This document shows positions 1 to 7,818 of a stretch of DNA of 64,000 nucleotides, piece by piece; the first letter of the stretch is position 1, and each line of letters starts with the position of its first letter. Source of the DNA: an uncultured Muribaculaceae bacterium (GTDB lineage Bacteria; Bacteroidota; Bacteroidia; Bacteroidales; Muribaculaceae); NCBI GenBank assembly GCA_944321715.1, contig CALUMJ010000006.1:42174-106173 (forward strand), read 5' to 3'. The position numbers and the translations under genes are program-made. The notes beneath the pieces were generated by a model. The model was not told the DNA's origin. It was given only the letters and a program-made list of their open reading frames with translations, and searched no databases.

Positions 1-341
1 CCGCACTGCCGTTCACCCGATGCCGAATGCAAGAATTGGCAATTGCCAAATCGCAAACGGCTTGCATGGCAATATGCTCAACACTATCGGGATATATAGC
101 TGGATACACTGCCGACAGCGACGGCATGGAAATCGACATCATGCTGCCCGCGACTATGACCGAAACCGAAGCCCACATCGTAGCATCGCGCATCGAAGAA
201 GCCATCACGGCACGAGTCGTGGCCGAATTCATCGCTTCTATCCCCGACTTTGCTCGTGAAGCACAGCAATCCCAAGCATACGCGCGGCATGCCACGTCGT
301 CGCTGAAACAGCTACTTTGCAAATTTACCGTCAAAGCATGA
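1..341 (+). CDS. 3' end of an unrecognised protein gene (partial)
   Basis: The reading frame is open from the left edge of the window to the TGA at 339-341, so the gene probably begins upstream; an internal ATG at 27 would give 104 residues. The visible part is mostly helical in character, with alanine- and glutamate-rich stretches around the residues TETEAHIVASRIEEAI, and has no membrane segment. I do not recognise a family. Codon use looks like real coding sequence of this genome (many GCC, GAC, ATC). Its last 11 bases overlap the end of the convergent small membrane protein gene. Confidence 0.45.
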   Translation, partial: ALPFTRCRMQELAIAKSQTACMAICSTLSGYIAGYTADSDGMEIDIMLPATMTETEAHIVASRIEEAITARVVAEFIASIPDFAREAQQSQAYARHATSSLKQLLCKFTVKA

Positions 342-555
342 CCACGGCAATGAGCGACACAAATATCGATGCAAAAATGGCACACACAAATGCCCAACTC
401 AATTTGCTATGCGGCTCGCCTTGAGGAACTGCAGTGTCATGGCGCATTTCCCTCCCTTTTCCAAGAGAACGCCTACACTTGGCTATCATGACCACCCACA
501 AAATGATGACCATAGCCAACGAAAACAACAAAACTGGCAATACTAACCCTTTCAT
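331..555 (-). CDS. Small two-helix membrane protein, unknown function
   Basis: About 74 residues when started at the methionine before KGLVLPVLLFSLAM. An earlier in-frame ATG at 600 exists, but the bases between are AT-rich and look like a promoter region. The protein has one membrane helix right at the N-terminus, a basic and polar middle (KCRRSLGKGREMRHD), and a second helix at the C-terminus (WAFVCAIFASIFVSLIAVVML region). The basic loop suggests both ends face out and the loop is cytoplasmic. I do not recognise the family. Confidence 0.5.
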   Translation of the reverse strand: MKGLVLPVLLFSLAMVIILWVVMIAKCRRSLGKGREMRHDTAVPQGEPHSKLSWAFVCAIFASIFVSLIAVVML

Positions 556-794
556 AAATACCAAACATTTTAAATTATCGACATAATTCGCCCATGGCAT
601 TAACAGTTTTCATGACAACAATGGCACACGACACGTGCCTTGCTATACATTAAGAAAAAAAGATAAGTCTGCTTAAAACTTTATTTATTCATACTATTGG
701 AGCGAAAACTCTCACAAAGATATTATTTTTTAATTTAAAAACAATGCAAAGCCACAAATTTTAACTTTAAAAAGCACATCACTTTCAATGTAGA

Positions 795-970
795 ATGTGT
801 ATCAAAATGCAGATACGCGATATTTTGTAGGGACGCACGGCTCGTGCGTCCGCTGCGCAATCAGGTGAATATTTTATTGATTTACAGACGGTTAATTAAG
901 TCTTGCGGCACTCGGACGCACGAGCCGTGCGTCCCTACGAGGTGGGTCATGCCAATTTTGATACACCCTC
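795..970. repeat. Palindromic repeat family A, copy 1
   Basis: The outer ends are inverted copies of a GTGTATCAAAAT motif (797 onward, and ending at 970). Inside lies a second inverted pair built on GGGACGCACGGCTCGTGCG: 827-852 and, reversed, 913-938. Each inner arm is itself nearly palindromic. The centre (853-912) is AT-rich and not conserved between copies. Full copies also occur at 3623-3805 and 61365-61545. Confidence 0.8.
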
Positions 971-988
971 GTTACCGCCACAGTGCAA

Positions 989-1262
989 GGGCGGCGAAGC
1001 CGCCCAACTCTCATGTAACCGGCGGTGACAAGCCCCAACGGGGCGCAGGAACCGTCGGGTATGGCATCTATCATTAACGGGCCTCAAGGAGGTCCAACGT
1101 GCCACCACAAGACTCATGTTGCCATATCTGTGCCGGTTCGCAATGGAGCTTCGTTCGACCTCTTTGAGGCCGGTTCGCTGGTACACCCTTTCCGACGGTT
1201 CCTGCGCCCCGTTGGGGCTTGTCACCGCCGGTTACATGAGAGTTGGACGGCTTCGCCGTCCC
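989..1262. repeat. Large near-perfect inverted repeat with nested inner pair
   Basis: The arms are 989-1058 and 1192-1262, about 70 bp each, matching almost base for base in inverted orientation; the differences lie near the outer GGCGAAGCC core. The 133 bp between them contain a second inverted pair, 1080-1094 and 1157-1171 (14 of 15 bases). The structure starts 18 bp beyond repeat A copy 1. It could form a long cruciform or RNA hairpin. It may be a small non-autonomous mobile element; no transposase is seen. Confidence 0.8.
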
Positions 1263-1481
1263 TTTCTCTCTGCGCTGCTATTGTTTGTGCCAGCGCGGCG
1301 TGTGCCGCATCTAACGGCACTCGCCGCGTTTCGTTGCCACCCCGGTCGCTTGGCTACGTGCCCAGCTCGTGGCTCCGCCTTCTCGCCGGGCTCTCCGCCG
1401 CGCTCCCACTCTTTAGCTCAAGGAAATGCCGCGGGCATGCTTCCCGGACAGGAAAGCAAGGGCCTTCTCAAGTGCTATAAA

Positions 1482-3482
1482 CTAAAGAACCAGGCGGAAG
1501 CCAAGGAAGTCGTACCTGTTGACGGGAGAAAGGTTGAGCCGGTACGACACCCGACAGCTCCCGGCACCGTTGCACCAGCCTCCGCTACGGCCCACGCGGT
1601 TCGACCCACTTGCAGGTCCTTTAGGATTCCGCTGAGATGAGCTGCTATAATCGCCATACCAGTCCTGACACCATTCCCACACATTCCCGCTCATGTCATA
1701 AATGCCCAACTCGTTAGGCGACTTGCTCCCTACTGGGTGCGTTGTACTACCGCTGTTTTCATAGTACCACGCAACGCTGCCTACGTTGTCGCTCCCGCTG
1801 TACTTGTAGCCGCGGCTATTACTACCGCCACGAGCCGCATACTCCCACTCCGCCTCTGTCGGCAATCGGTAGCTCTTTCCCGTCAGCTGGTTCAATTTCC
1901 TGATGAACTCCTGAACATCGTTCCAGCTTACTTGCTCCACCGGCAGATTGTCGCCCTTGAAATAGCTCGGGTTGTTACCCATCACAGCTTTCCACAACTT
2001 CTGCGTCACCTCATACTTGCCGATGTAATAGCCACTCAGCGTAACGCTGTGCGCTGGCTTCTCCCAATCATACGCATCGCTTCCCTGCTCCGATGTAGCC
2101 CCCATTGTGAACGTGCCGCCAGATACCCACACCATCTCGATTTCTGGCAGGTTGCTCTGCGGCCGCTCCGGCTCTGGCTGTTGCTCCACCAGCTGTTGTG
2201 GCTGCTGTTGAACCTGTGGCTGCGACGGTTGCTGTACTGGCTGCTGCGGTTGTTCCTGCTGCGAAACCGTGTCAACTCCGTTTGTCACTGCCGCTATTAT
2301 ATCAGGTGGTATCGGCTCGGGCTTCGGGCGCAACAGCATGATTGCCGCGAATACGACAGCCGCCACCCCGGCGGCTACAGCCCATGGCAGCCACTTGCGC
2401 CGATGCGATTGGGGAGCCGGCTGTGGTTGGGGTTGCGAAATATGACCCGATGCGCTGCTGTCGCTTGCTATGCCACCACTGTCGCCATTGTCGCCATTGC
2501 CACCTTTGCCGTCGTCGATGAGGATGGCTTCAACTTTATCATCTTGCTTCTTCTCGTCCACCTCGGTTTCATCGCCGCCGGCGGACTTGCCGTGCAGCAT
2601 GTCAAGGAACTCGGCGACGGTGTGCGGCCGGGCATTCTTCGCCGTCTGCATGGCGGCGGTGATGGCACGACGCACGTGGGCAGATATGCTGCCGGGCAGC
2701 GGCGGGATGCCACCTTGTGCCACCACGTCCATCGCATCGGGCGGAGTATTGCCTGTAACCATCTTGTAGAGTGTCGCCCCGAGGGCATAGATGTCGCTCT
2801 CGGGCGAGAAGCTGCCCACGCCCCCCGCTTTGTACTGCTCGGGCGGCGCATAGCCGCGGCTGTGTGCGACGGGAGTGGTGGTCGTGGCCTCGCCAGTCGT
2901 GGCATCATACTGCTTGGCAACGCCGAAGTCAATCAGCACAACGTTGCCCGAGTTGCGCTCCACCATGATGTTGCCCGGTTTGATGTCAAGGTGGTTGATG
3001 TTCTGCGAATGGATGAAATCGAGCGCACGGCCCACACTGTCGATGATGGCGATTGCCTCAGTTTCGCCCATGCGCCCCCGCTCGGCTACAATCTCCGACA
3101 ACGAGCGACCTTCGATATAATCCATCACATAGTAGGACGTGCCATTCTCGTCAAACACGTCCAATACCCTGACAATTGACGGGTGCGATAACTTACCAGC
3201 AATGAGCTGCGCTTCCTTGACAAACTTGCGGCGGAACTTATCGACAAGCTCGCGGTTGTCGTCAAGCGGAACAGTGACATGCGACGTGGCAGTGTCGCGC
3301 GCACAAAACTGCTGGAAAAAGAATTCCTTTATAGCAACTCGCTTCTTTAGCCCCACATGCTCGGCAAGGTAGGTAATGCCAAATCCTCCCTGCCCCAATT
3401 TACCGACAATGCGGTACTTGCCACCCATCAGCATGGCACCCTCGGGCAATGCCGCACTTCTCGCTCGACTTTCGTTACTCAT
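1482..3482 (-). CDS. Transmembrane Ser/Thr protein kinase with C-terminal FGE-sulfatase (C-type-lectin-fold) domain
   Basis: 666 residues. An N-terminal Hanks-type kinase (about 22-300) has the glycine loop GQGGFG (30-35), lysine 52 in VAIK, catalytic loop HLDIKPGN (Asp166), DFG at 185-187 and APPEQ. A single membrane helix spans about 364-385. A Gln/Pro-rich linker (405-445) leads to a formylglycine-generating-enzyme-like domain (446-666) that should lie in the periplasm, so the protein looks like a receptor kinase. The domain's end keeps the family frame GGW...CRVS.R..P..R....GFRL. Cysteines 637 and 643 are spaced one residue wider than the human enzyme's catalytic pair, so enzymatic activity is doubtful; ligand binding is likelier. 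The residues between the conserved frame positions look randomised (see findings). A second kinase gene follows upstream at 3842-5473. Confidence 0.9.
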   Translation of the reverse strand: MSNESRARSAALPEGAMLMGGKYRIVGKLGQGGFGITYLAEHVGLKKRVAIKEFFFQQFCARDTATSHVTVPLDDNRELVDKFRRKFVKEAQLIAGKLSHPSIVRVLDVFDENGTSYYVMDYIEGRSLSEIVAERGRMGETEAIAIIDSVGRALDFIHSQNINHLDIKPGNIMVERNSGNVVLIDFGVAKQYDATTGEATTTTPVAHSRGYAPPEQYKAGGVGSFSPESDIYALGATLYKMVTGNTPPDAMDVVAQGGIPPLPGSISAHVRRAITAAMQTAKNARPHTVAEFLDMLHGKSAGGDETEVDEKKQDDKVEAILIDDGKGGNGDNGDSGGIASDSSASGHISQPQPQPAPQSHRRKWLPWAVAAGVAAVVFAAIMLLRPKPEPIPPDIIAAVTNGVDTVSQQEQPQQPVQQPSQPQVQQQPQQLVEQQPEPERPQSNLPEIEMVWVSGGTFTMGATSEQGSDAYDWEKPAHSVTLSGYYIGKYEVTQKLWKAVMGNNPSYFKGDNLPVEQVSWNDVQEFIRKLNQLTGKSYRLPTEAEWEYAARGGSNSRGYKYSGSDNVGSVAWYYENSGSTTHPVGSKSPNELGIYDMSGNVWEWCQDWYGDYSSSSQRNPKGPASGSNRVGRSGGWCNGAGSCRVSYRLNLSPVNRYDFLGFRLVL

Positions 3483-3509
3483 TTTATCAGTTTTTTTAAA
3501 TCATTCAAG

Positions 3510-3540
3510 CAAATGTAGCGAATTATCCCCTCGCCGCCAA
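3510..3540 (-). promoter_or_regulatory. Candidate promoter of the kinase-FGE gene
   Basis: Read on the minus strand, TTGG at 3540-3537 is followed after 20 bp by TACATTTG (3517-3510). This fits the Bacteroidetes -33 TTTG / -7 TAnnTTTG pattern. The ATG is at 3482. Confidence 0.5.
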
Positions 3541-3622
3541 GCCCATGGCGACAATTTACACCAAACCCACTGTTTTTTGCACCAAATGCGCAGTTTCCGC
3601 ACCCCAAACGGCATCAATTGTT

Positions 3623-3805
3623 GTAGAGGGTGTATCAAAAATTGGCAGTACCTTCCTCGTAGGGACGCACGGCCCGTGCGTCCGTGTGCTGCAAGACACT
3701 ATTAAACCGCTATGTTACAGCCTGATATGTATCTATTGGCGCTGCGGACGCACGGGCCGTGCGTCCCTACGAGGTGAGTCCTGCAAATTTTGATACAGCC
3801 TCTAC
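3623..3805. repeat. Palindromic repeat family A, copy 2 (best preserved)
   Basis: Outer inverted ends begin GTAGAGGGTGTATCAAAA (3623 onward) and mirror to 3805 with one mismatch in the first 15 bases. Inner inverted arms carry GTAGGGACGCACGGCCCG and its complement, here with the GGCCCG variant in place of GGCTCG in both arms, so the two arms have changed together. It fills most of the gap between the two kinase genes. Confidence 0.85.
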
Positions 3806-3841
3806 ATAAAAAGTAAATGTATTTGCAATCATGAGATTGTG

Positions 3842-5473
3842 TCAATAACTGTAACCGAGGGCATCCAACCGCTCCTTGGCTCGCTCATAATTTTGTGCCG
3901 CTGCCTTGCGATACCACATCACGGCCTCGCTTGTATCTTTTCCGACACCACTGCCAAACTCGTAACACAAACCTAAGTTGTATTGTGCCGAGGCATTGCC
4001 TTGCTCTGCCGACTTGCGATACCACTTCACGGCCTCGTATGCGTTCTTGGCAACACCTTCGCCATTATCGTAACACACACCCAAATTGCATTGCGCATCG
4101 GCATTGCCCTGCTCGGCAGACTTTCGATACCACTTCACGGCTTCATATTCATCCATAGCGATACCCTTGCCTGTATCGTAGCACCAGCCAAGGTAACATT
4201 GCGCCGGGGCATAGCCACGGTCGGCGGCAAAGCGAAACCATTGCACCGCATTGTCGTAATCGTCATTGTTGGCATAGTCCAAGCCACGGTTATACTGTTC
4301 CTCGGCTGTCAGTTGCACCACAGGCTCCGCCACGGGTTCGTGCCATTCGGCACTCGTGTCGGTGCCGCCAATATTGGCATATATAATGGCAACAACTACA
4401 ACGGCAACAACAGCTATGGCCGCCAACCACCATTTCCCCGAGCCGCCACTGCGCTTCGGCCTGGATTCTGGCTTAGGCCTGGGGGTTGGCTTGGGCTTGG
4501 GTGTAGGTTCTGGCTTTGGTGGAACCGGCGGCTCGGGTGGAACTGGAGGAACCGGCGGCACGACAACTTCGCCCGACAAAGCCTTGGCAAAATCGGCCAC
4601 CGACTGGAACCGGTCGCCGGGCTTGGCTTCCATCGCACGACGTATGGCCACAATGGTTTTGCTGCTCACATAGTGGTTGAGCAACGGCAAATCGGGGAAT
4701 CCCAACATAACCTCGGACGACACCGGCGGACATGTGCCTGTGAGCATCTTGTAAAGCGTGGCTCCAAGCGCATATATGTCCATCGTTACCGGCAACGTGC
4801 CGCCTTCGCTGTAATTGGCCTGCTCGATGGGTGCATACCCGGGAGTACCGCCGCCGATGGTGGTGCTTGACTCTGGCACACCATTCTTGTCGAATTGTTT
4901 CGACAACCCGAAATCTATCAGCACTGCCTCGCCCGTGCCTCGCAGTACAACGTTGCCGGGCTTCATGTCTAAGTGGAGCATGCGATTGTTGTGCATGAAT
5001 TGCAATGCCTCGGCCATTTGTGCGAAATAATTCAATGCCTCGGCTTCGGTCAAGCACCCTTTGGCTTTTATAAGGTCGTCGAGACTGCCGCCCTCGCAAT
5101 ATTCCATCGAGTAATACGACGTGCCGTTTGCATTAAACATTTCATGCACTTTCACTATGCCATTGTGCTTCAATTGCCCCAATGTGCGTGCTTCACGGTC
5201 GAATTTGTGCCTGTAGTTGGTAAACAGGTTGCCCTTGCTGCCCATCGACACCTCGTCGCCGTCGCGCTCGTTGATGTCGCTCATGAAAAATTCTTTCACG
5301 GCCACAGCAAAATCGGCCTTCAACTCGCCACGCTTGCCGGGCTTCTTGTCCGAAGCGTAAGCGAGATAAGTTATCCCGAAAGTTCCTTGGCCAAGCACTC
5401 GGTCTATACGGTAATCATATTTGATGCCTCGCAATACCGTTCCAGGCTTCAAAGCCTTGTCGTAATCAACCAT
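3842..5473 (-). CDS. Transmembrane Ser/Thr protein kinase with C-terminal Sel1 repeats
   Basis: 543 residues. The kinase domain (about 20-300) shows GQGTFG (28-33), lysine 60 in VAVK, HLDMKPGN (Asp169), DFG 187-189 and GYAPIEQ, the same subfamily as the kinase at 1482-3482. It is followed by a Pro-rich linker with PVPP and PKPKP repeats (305-340), one membrane helix (about 347-366) and four Sel1-type repeats (390-543) with the signature AQ.NLG.CY..G.GV....EAVKWYRK.A. The repeats should face the periplasm and bind a protein or glycan partner. The shared layout of the two neighbours (kinase, low-complexity linker, helix, different binding module) suggests a pair of related sensor kinases. Substrates are unknown. 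Confidence 0.9.
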   Translation of the reverse strand: MVDYDKALKPGTVLRGIKYDYRIDRVLGQGTFGITYLAYASDKKPGKRGELKADFAVAVKEFFMSDINERDGDEVSMGSKGNLFTNYRHKFDREARTLGQLKHNGIVKVHEMFNANGTSYYSMEYCEGGSLDDLIKAKGCLTEAEALNYFAQMAEALQFMHNNRMLHLDMKPGNVVLRGTGEAVLIDFGLSKQFDKNGVPESSTTIGGGTPGYAPIEQANYSEGGTLPVTMDIYALGATLYKMLTGTCPPVSSEVMLGFPDLPLLNHYVSSKTIVAIRRAMEAKPGDRFQSVADFAKALSGEVVVPPVPPVPPEPPVPPKPEPTPKPKPTPRPKPESRPKRSGGSGKWWLAAIAVVAVVVVAIIYANIGGTDTSAEWHEPVAEPVVQLTAEEQYNRGLDYANNDDYDNAVQWFRFAADRGYAPAQCYLGWCYDTGKGIAMDEYEAVKWYRKSAEQGNADAQCNLGVCYDNGEGVAKNAYEAVKWYRKSAEQGNASAQYNLGLCYEFGSGVGKDTSEAVMWYRKAAAQNYERAKERLDALGYSY

Positions 5474-5547
5474 AGCATTAAAATTGAAAATTCAGCTCAC
5501 AAAGTAGGTCGTTGCAAATATACAATAATGCCGCAACATAAACAAAG

Positions 5548-5576
5548 GCGGCAGGGCGTTAAATTCACCCTGCCGC
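5548..5576 (-). terminator. Terminator after manA
   Basis: A perfect 9-bp stem, GCGGCAGGG (5548-5556) with CCCTGCCGC (5568-5576), and an 11-base loop lie just past the manA stop. On the minus strand the stem is followed by CTTTGTTT. It closes the mannan locus. Confidence 0.65.
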
Positions 5577-5608
5577 ACGGCTATAGTGTCAGTTGTTACT
5601 TGCAATTG

Positions 5609-6589
5609 TCACAGTGTGGCAGTGAGCAACGTAGCCTCCCCGGTTATGCGTAGCGACGATGTGGCAGCCGGCACAAGGATTGTTTCGCCACGGTGCATCT
5701 CGGTGACATTCGAGAAATTGTCAACAATCTCAACCGCTCCGTCAAGGCACATTATTATGCGGAACGAGTCGCACTGGCTCGAATCGATGTCGCAGGCGCA
5801 TGTTACCACCACCTTGCGCACGTCGAAATATTGGCATTTCACCAGTTCCACCTCGCCCTCGGCCATACGCTTGTAGTCCGACTTGTAATTGTCATATACC
5901 GTGTAGTCGATAGCATCCTTGGCAAGCTCGGTGTGCAGCTGGCGCGGCTGCCCGTTGGCATCGAGCCTGCCGAAGTCATACACCCGGTAGGTGATGTCGG
6001 ACGTTTGCTGTATTTCGGCAAGCAGATTGCCGGCACCTATTGCATGGATTCGCCCCGCCGGCAAGAAAAACAGGTCGCCGGCATTCGACTCATGCCGAGC
6101 CACGGCATCCATTATGGTGTTGTCGGCAACCATGCGCTCGTAATCGGCCGGAGTGATTGACTGCGAGAGTCCGGCATAAATCGACGCGCCCTCATCGGCA
6201 TCGATTATATACCACATCTCGGTCTTGCCGAAACTGTCGTGACGCTTGCGGGCAAGCTCGTCATTGGGATGCACTTGCAGCGACAAGTCGCGCTTGGCAT
6301 CAATCAGTTTCACGAGCAGCGGGAATGTAGTGCCAAATTTCTCATAGACAGCATCGCCCACGAGCGCACCACGGTATTTGTCAATCAACTGTGGGAGCGT
6401 GAGCCCCCGGTCGTCGCCCTCGGCGACAACCGACTCATGCCCTGTCACGCCCGACACTTCCCAGCTCTCGCCTATCTCGTGCTGGTCGGTAACGATGCCC
6501 TTATATGGAGCAATGCGCTCACCACCCCAAAGCACCGACTTCAAGTAAGGCACAAACTTAAACGGCTTTATATTAGTTGTTCTATCCAT
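5609..6589 (-). CDS. manA: Mannose-6-phosphate isomerase, class I
   Basis: 326 residues; interconverts mannose 6-phosphate and fructose 6-phosphate in the cytoplasm. The cupin metal site is visible: LQVHPND (Gln105, His107), GKTEMW (Glu124) and PAGRIHAIG (His182), followed by the family block EIQQTSDITYRVYDF (192-206). At 326 residues it is the short bacterial form lacking the helical insert of the long eukaryotic and enteric enzymes. It is the last gene of the mannan locus, 6 bp after the epimerase. This fits a role in moving mannose phosphate released by GH130 into glycolysis; a phosphomannomutase would also be needed and is not in the window. Confidence 0.95.
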   Translation of the reverse strand: MDRTTNIKPFKFVPYLKSVLWGGERIAPYKGIVTDQHEIGESWEVSGVTGHESVVAEGDDRGLTLPQLIDKYRGALVGDAVYEKFGTTFPLLVKLIDAKRDLSLQVHPNDELARKRHDSFGKTEMWYIIDADEGASIYAGLSQSITPADYERMVADNTIMDAVARHESNAGDLFFLPAGRIHAIGAGNLLAEIQQTSDITYRVYDFGRLDANGQPRQLHTELAKDAIDYTVYDNYKSDYKRMAEGEVELVKCQYFDVRKVVVTCACDIDSSQCDSFRIIMCLDGAVEIVDNFSNVTEMHRGETILVPAATSSLRITGEATLLTATL

Positions 6590-6595
6590 AATGCG

Positions 6596-7786
6596 TTATT
6601 TCTCCAATACTGTATAAGTTTCCAAGCACATGCGGCTATTGTGATAAGGACATTTCCAAAAACCAGCCTTGTCGTCGGTGCGGTTTATGCTGCCATCGGC
6701 CTTGCGGCTCCAATACCATTCACCGCCCTCGGTATCGACAAGGTTTGCCTTAATGTATTCCCAAGTTTCAATCGCCATTTCAAGGGCTTTTCCATAACCG
6801 TGGAACTTATAGAGGTAGGCAAGCCCGACAACCTGTTCGGCCTGTACCCACCAATGCTTGTCGTTGTCATACGAGCCGTTGCCATGGCGCTCATACACCA
6901 TCGACCCGTCGTGACAACGCCCTTGCAGGGCGGCACCGGCAATATTCCATGTGTGCGACAAGGCTTTGGCAAGCAAATCGTTGTCGCCGATGACTTGTGT
7001 AGCCTCAAGCAACAGCCACGATGCTTCTATGTCGTGGCCGAACGACTGCTCGTGGTCGTGGCGCACCCAGTTCTCGTCGAAAAACAATCCAAGGTGATGG
7101 TTGCTCTTGTCCTCCATTATATTGAAAAATATGTCCAGCAGTTCAACGATTGCGCCGCGCAACTCAGCATCGGGCCACACGCGGTAAAGGTTGGTATAAG
7201 GCTCGATGATGTGCAGGTGGGTGTTCATAGTTTTCTTCTCGTTCTCATCCTTGTCGCTCAAGCGCATGTCGGCTATTTCGCCCCACTGGCGTGTGCAAGC
7301 CTCGATGTAGCCGCCACGCTCGCGGTCGCGGCTGTGCTGCTCTATGTCGTGGAAAAGCCGCTTGGCATAATCAAGGGCCTCCTCGTCGCCGCAAGCACGG
7401 ACAAGCTCGCTCAACCCGTAAATGACAAAACCGATGGCATAAAACTGCTTTTTGGTGTCCAATGGAGTGCCATCGGCATTTAGCGACCAATATATGCCGC
7501 CAAATTCAGGGTCATAGAAATTGTCGATTATATACCGTTTGGCACGTTGCGCCATTTCGAGATACTCTGGCCGGCGTGTGACGCGGTAAGCGGCAGCAAA
7601 CGACCACAATATGCGCCCGTTGAGAATTGCGCCCTTTGGCGCATTCTCGTCGAGATTGTCATACCCGTCGCGGCGGCCATAAAAACCGCCACGAGGGTCA
7701 ACCATTTTCTCAATCCAGTATGCCAATATGTTGTTCTCCACATTGTCGAGAAGCTCGGCACGGAATTGTTCAATGTTCATATCCAT
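6596..7786 (-). CDS. Cellobiose/mannobiose 2-epimerase (AGE superfamily)
   Basis: 396 residues, an (alpha/alpha)6-barrel protein of the N-acylglucosamine 2-epimerase superfamily. The two histidines expected to do the catalysis in cellobiose 2-epimerases fall at GHDIEASW (His251) and PYHNSRM (His382). Epimerases of this type convert 4-O-beta-mannosyl-mannose to 4-O-beta-mannosyl-glucose by acting on the reducing-end sugar. The neighbours are those of the Bacteroides fragilis mannan operon (GH26, GH130, sugar symporter, epimerase), which makes mannobiose the likely substrate. There is no signal peptide, so it is cytoplasmic. Generic N-acylglucosamine epimerase annotations are possible but fit the context less well. 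Confidence 0.88.
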   Translation of the reverse strand: MDMNIEQFRAELLDNVENNILAYWIEKMVDPRGGFYGRRDGYDNLDENAPKGAILNGRILWSFAAAYRVTRRPEYLEMAQRAKRYIIDNFYDPEFGGIYWSLNADGTPLDTKKQFYAIGFVIYGLSELVRACGDEEALDYAKRLFHDIEQHSRDRERGGYIEACTRQWGEIADMRLSDKDENEKKTMNTHLHIIEPYTNLYRVWPDAELRGAIVELLDIFFNIMEDKSNHHLGLFFDENWVRHDHEQSFGHDIEASWLLLEATQVIGDNDLLAKALSHTWNIAGAALQGRCHDGSMVYERHGNGSYDNDKHWWVQAEQVVGLAYLYKFHGYGKALEMAIETWEYIKANLVDTEGGEWYWSRKADGSINRTDDKAGFWKCPYHNSRMCLETYTVLEK

Positions 7787-7818
7787 CTCCTTATGATATT
7801 GAATGTGATGAAATCTAA

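Larger units (their letters stand above)
556..1481. other. Gene-free stretch made largely of repeats
   Basis: No convincing gene here. The left part (about 556-790) is AT-rich and could hold the promoter of the small membrane protein. The middle is filled by the palindromic repeat at 795-970 and the large inverted repeat at 989-1262. From 1263 to 1481 the sequence is GC-rich and has several short hairpins but no conserved product. Small open frames running through it translate repeat sequence and end inside the kinase gene on the other strand. Confidence 0.6.

Noticed and set aside
600-1481. A complete diversity-generating retroelement next to the kinase-FGE gene
   Set aside because: No reverse transcriptase, accessory protein or template repeat resembling 1490-1590 could be found in this stretch or elsewhere in the window.
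1540-1600. Cysteines 637 and 643 as the catalytic pair of a working formylglycine-generating enzyme
   Set aside because: Spacing differs by one residue from the human enzyme, Cys643 belongs to the general CRVS frame of non-catalytic relatives, and no sulfatase gene is nearby.
844-1640. Several overlapping open frames on both strands through the repeat region
   Set aside because: They translate palindromic repeat sequence (products such as DARLVRPS), share no family features and conflict with the kinase gene.
1737-3179. A 480-codon open frame on the plus strand
   Set aside because: It is antisense to the kinase-FGE gene; its length comes from the base composition of the real gene. The same holds for the long antisense frames over ftsA/murC, the GH3 gene and others.
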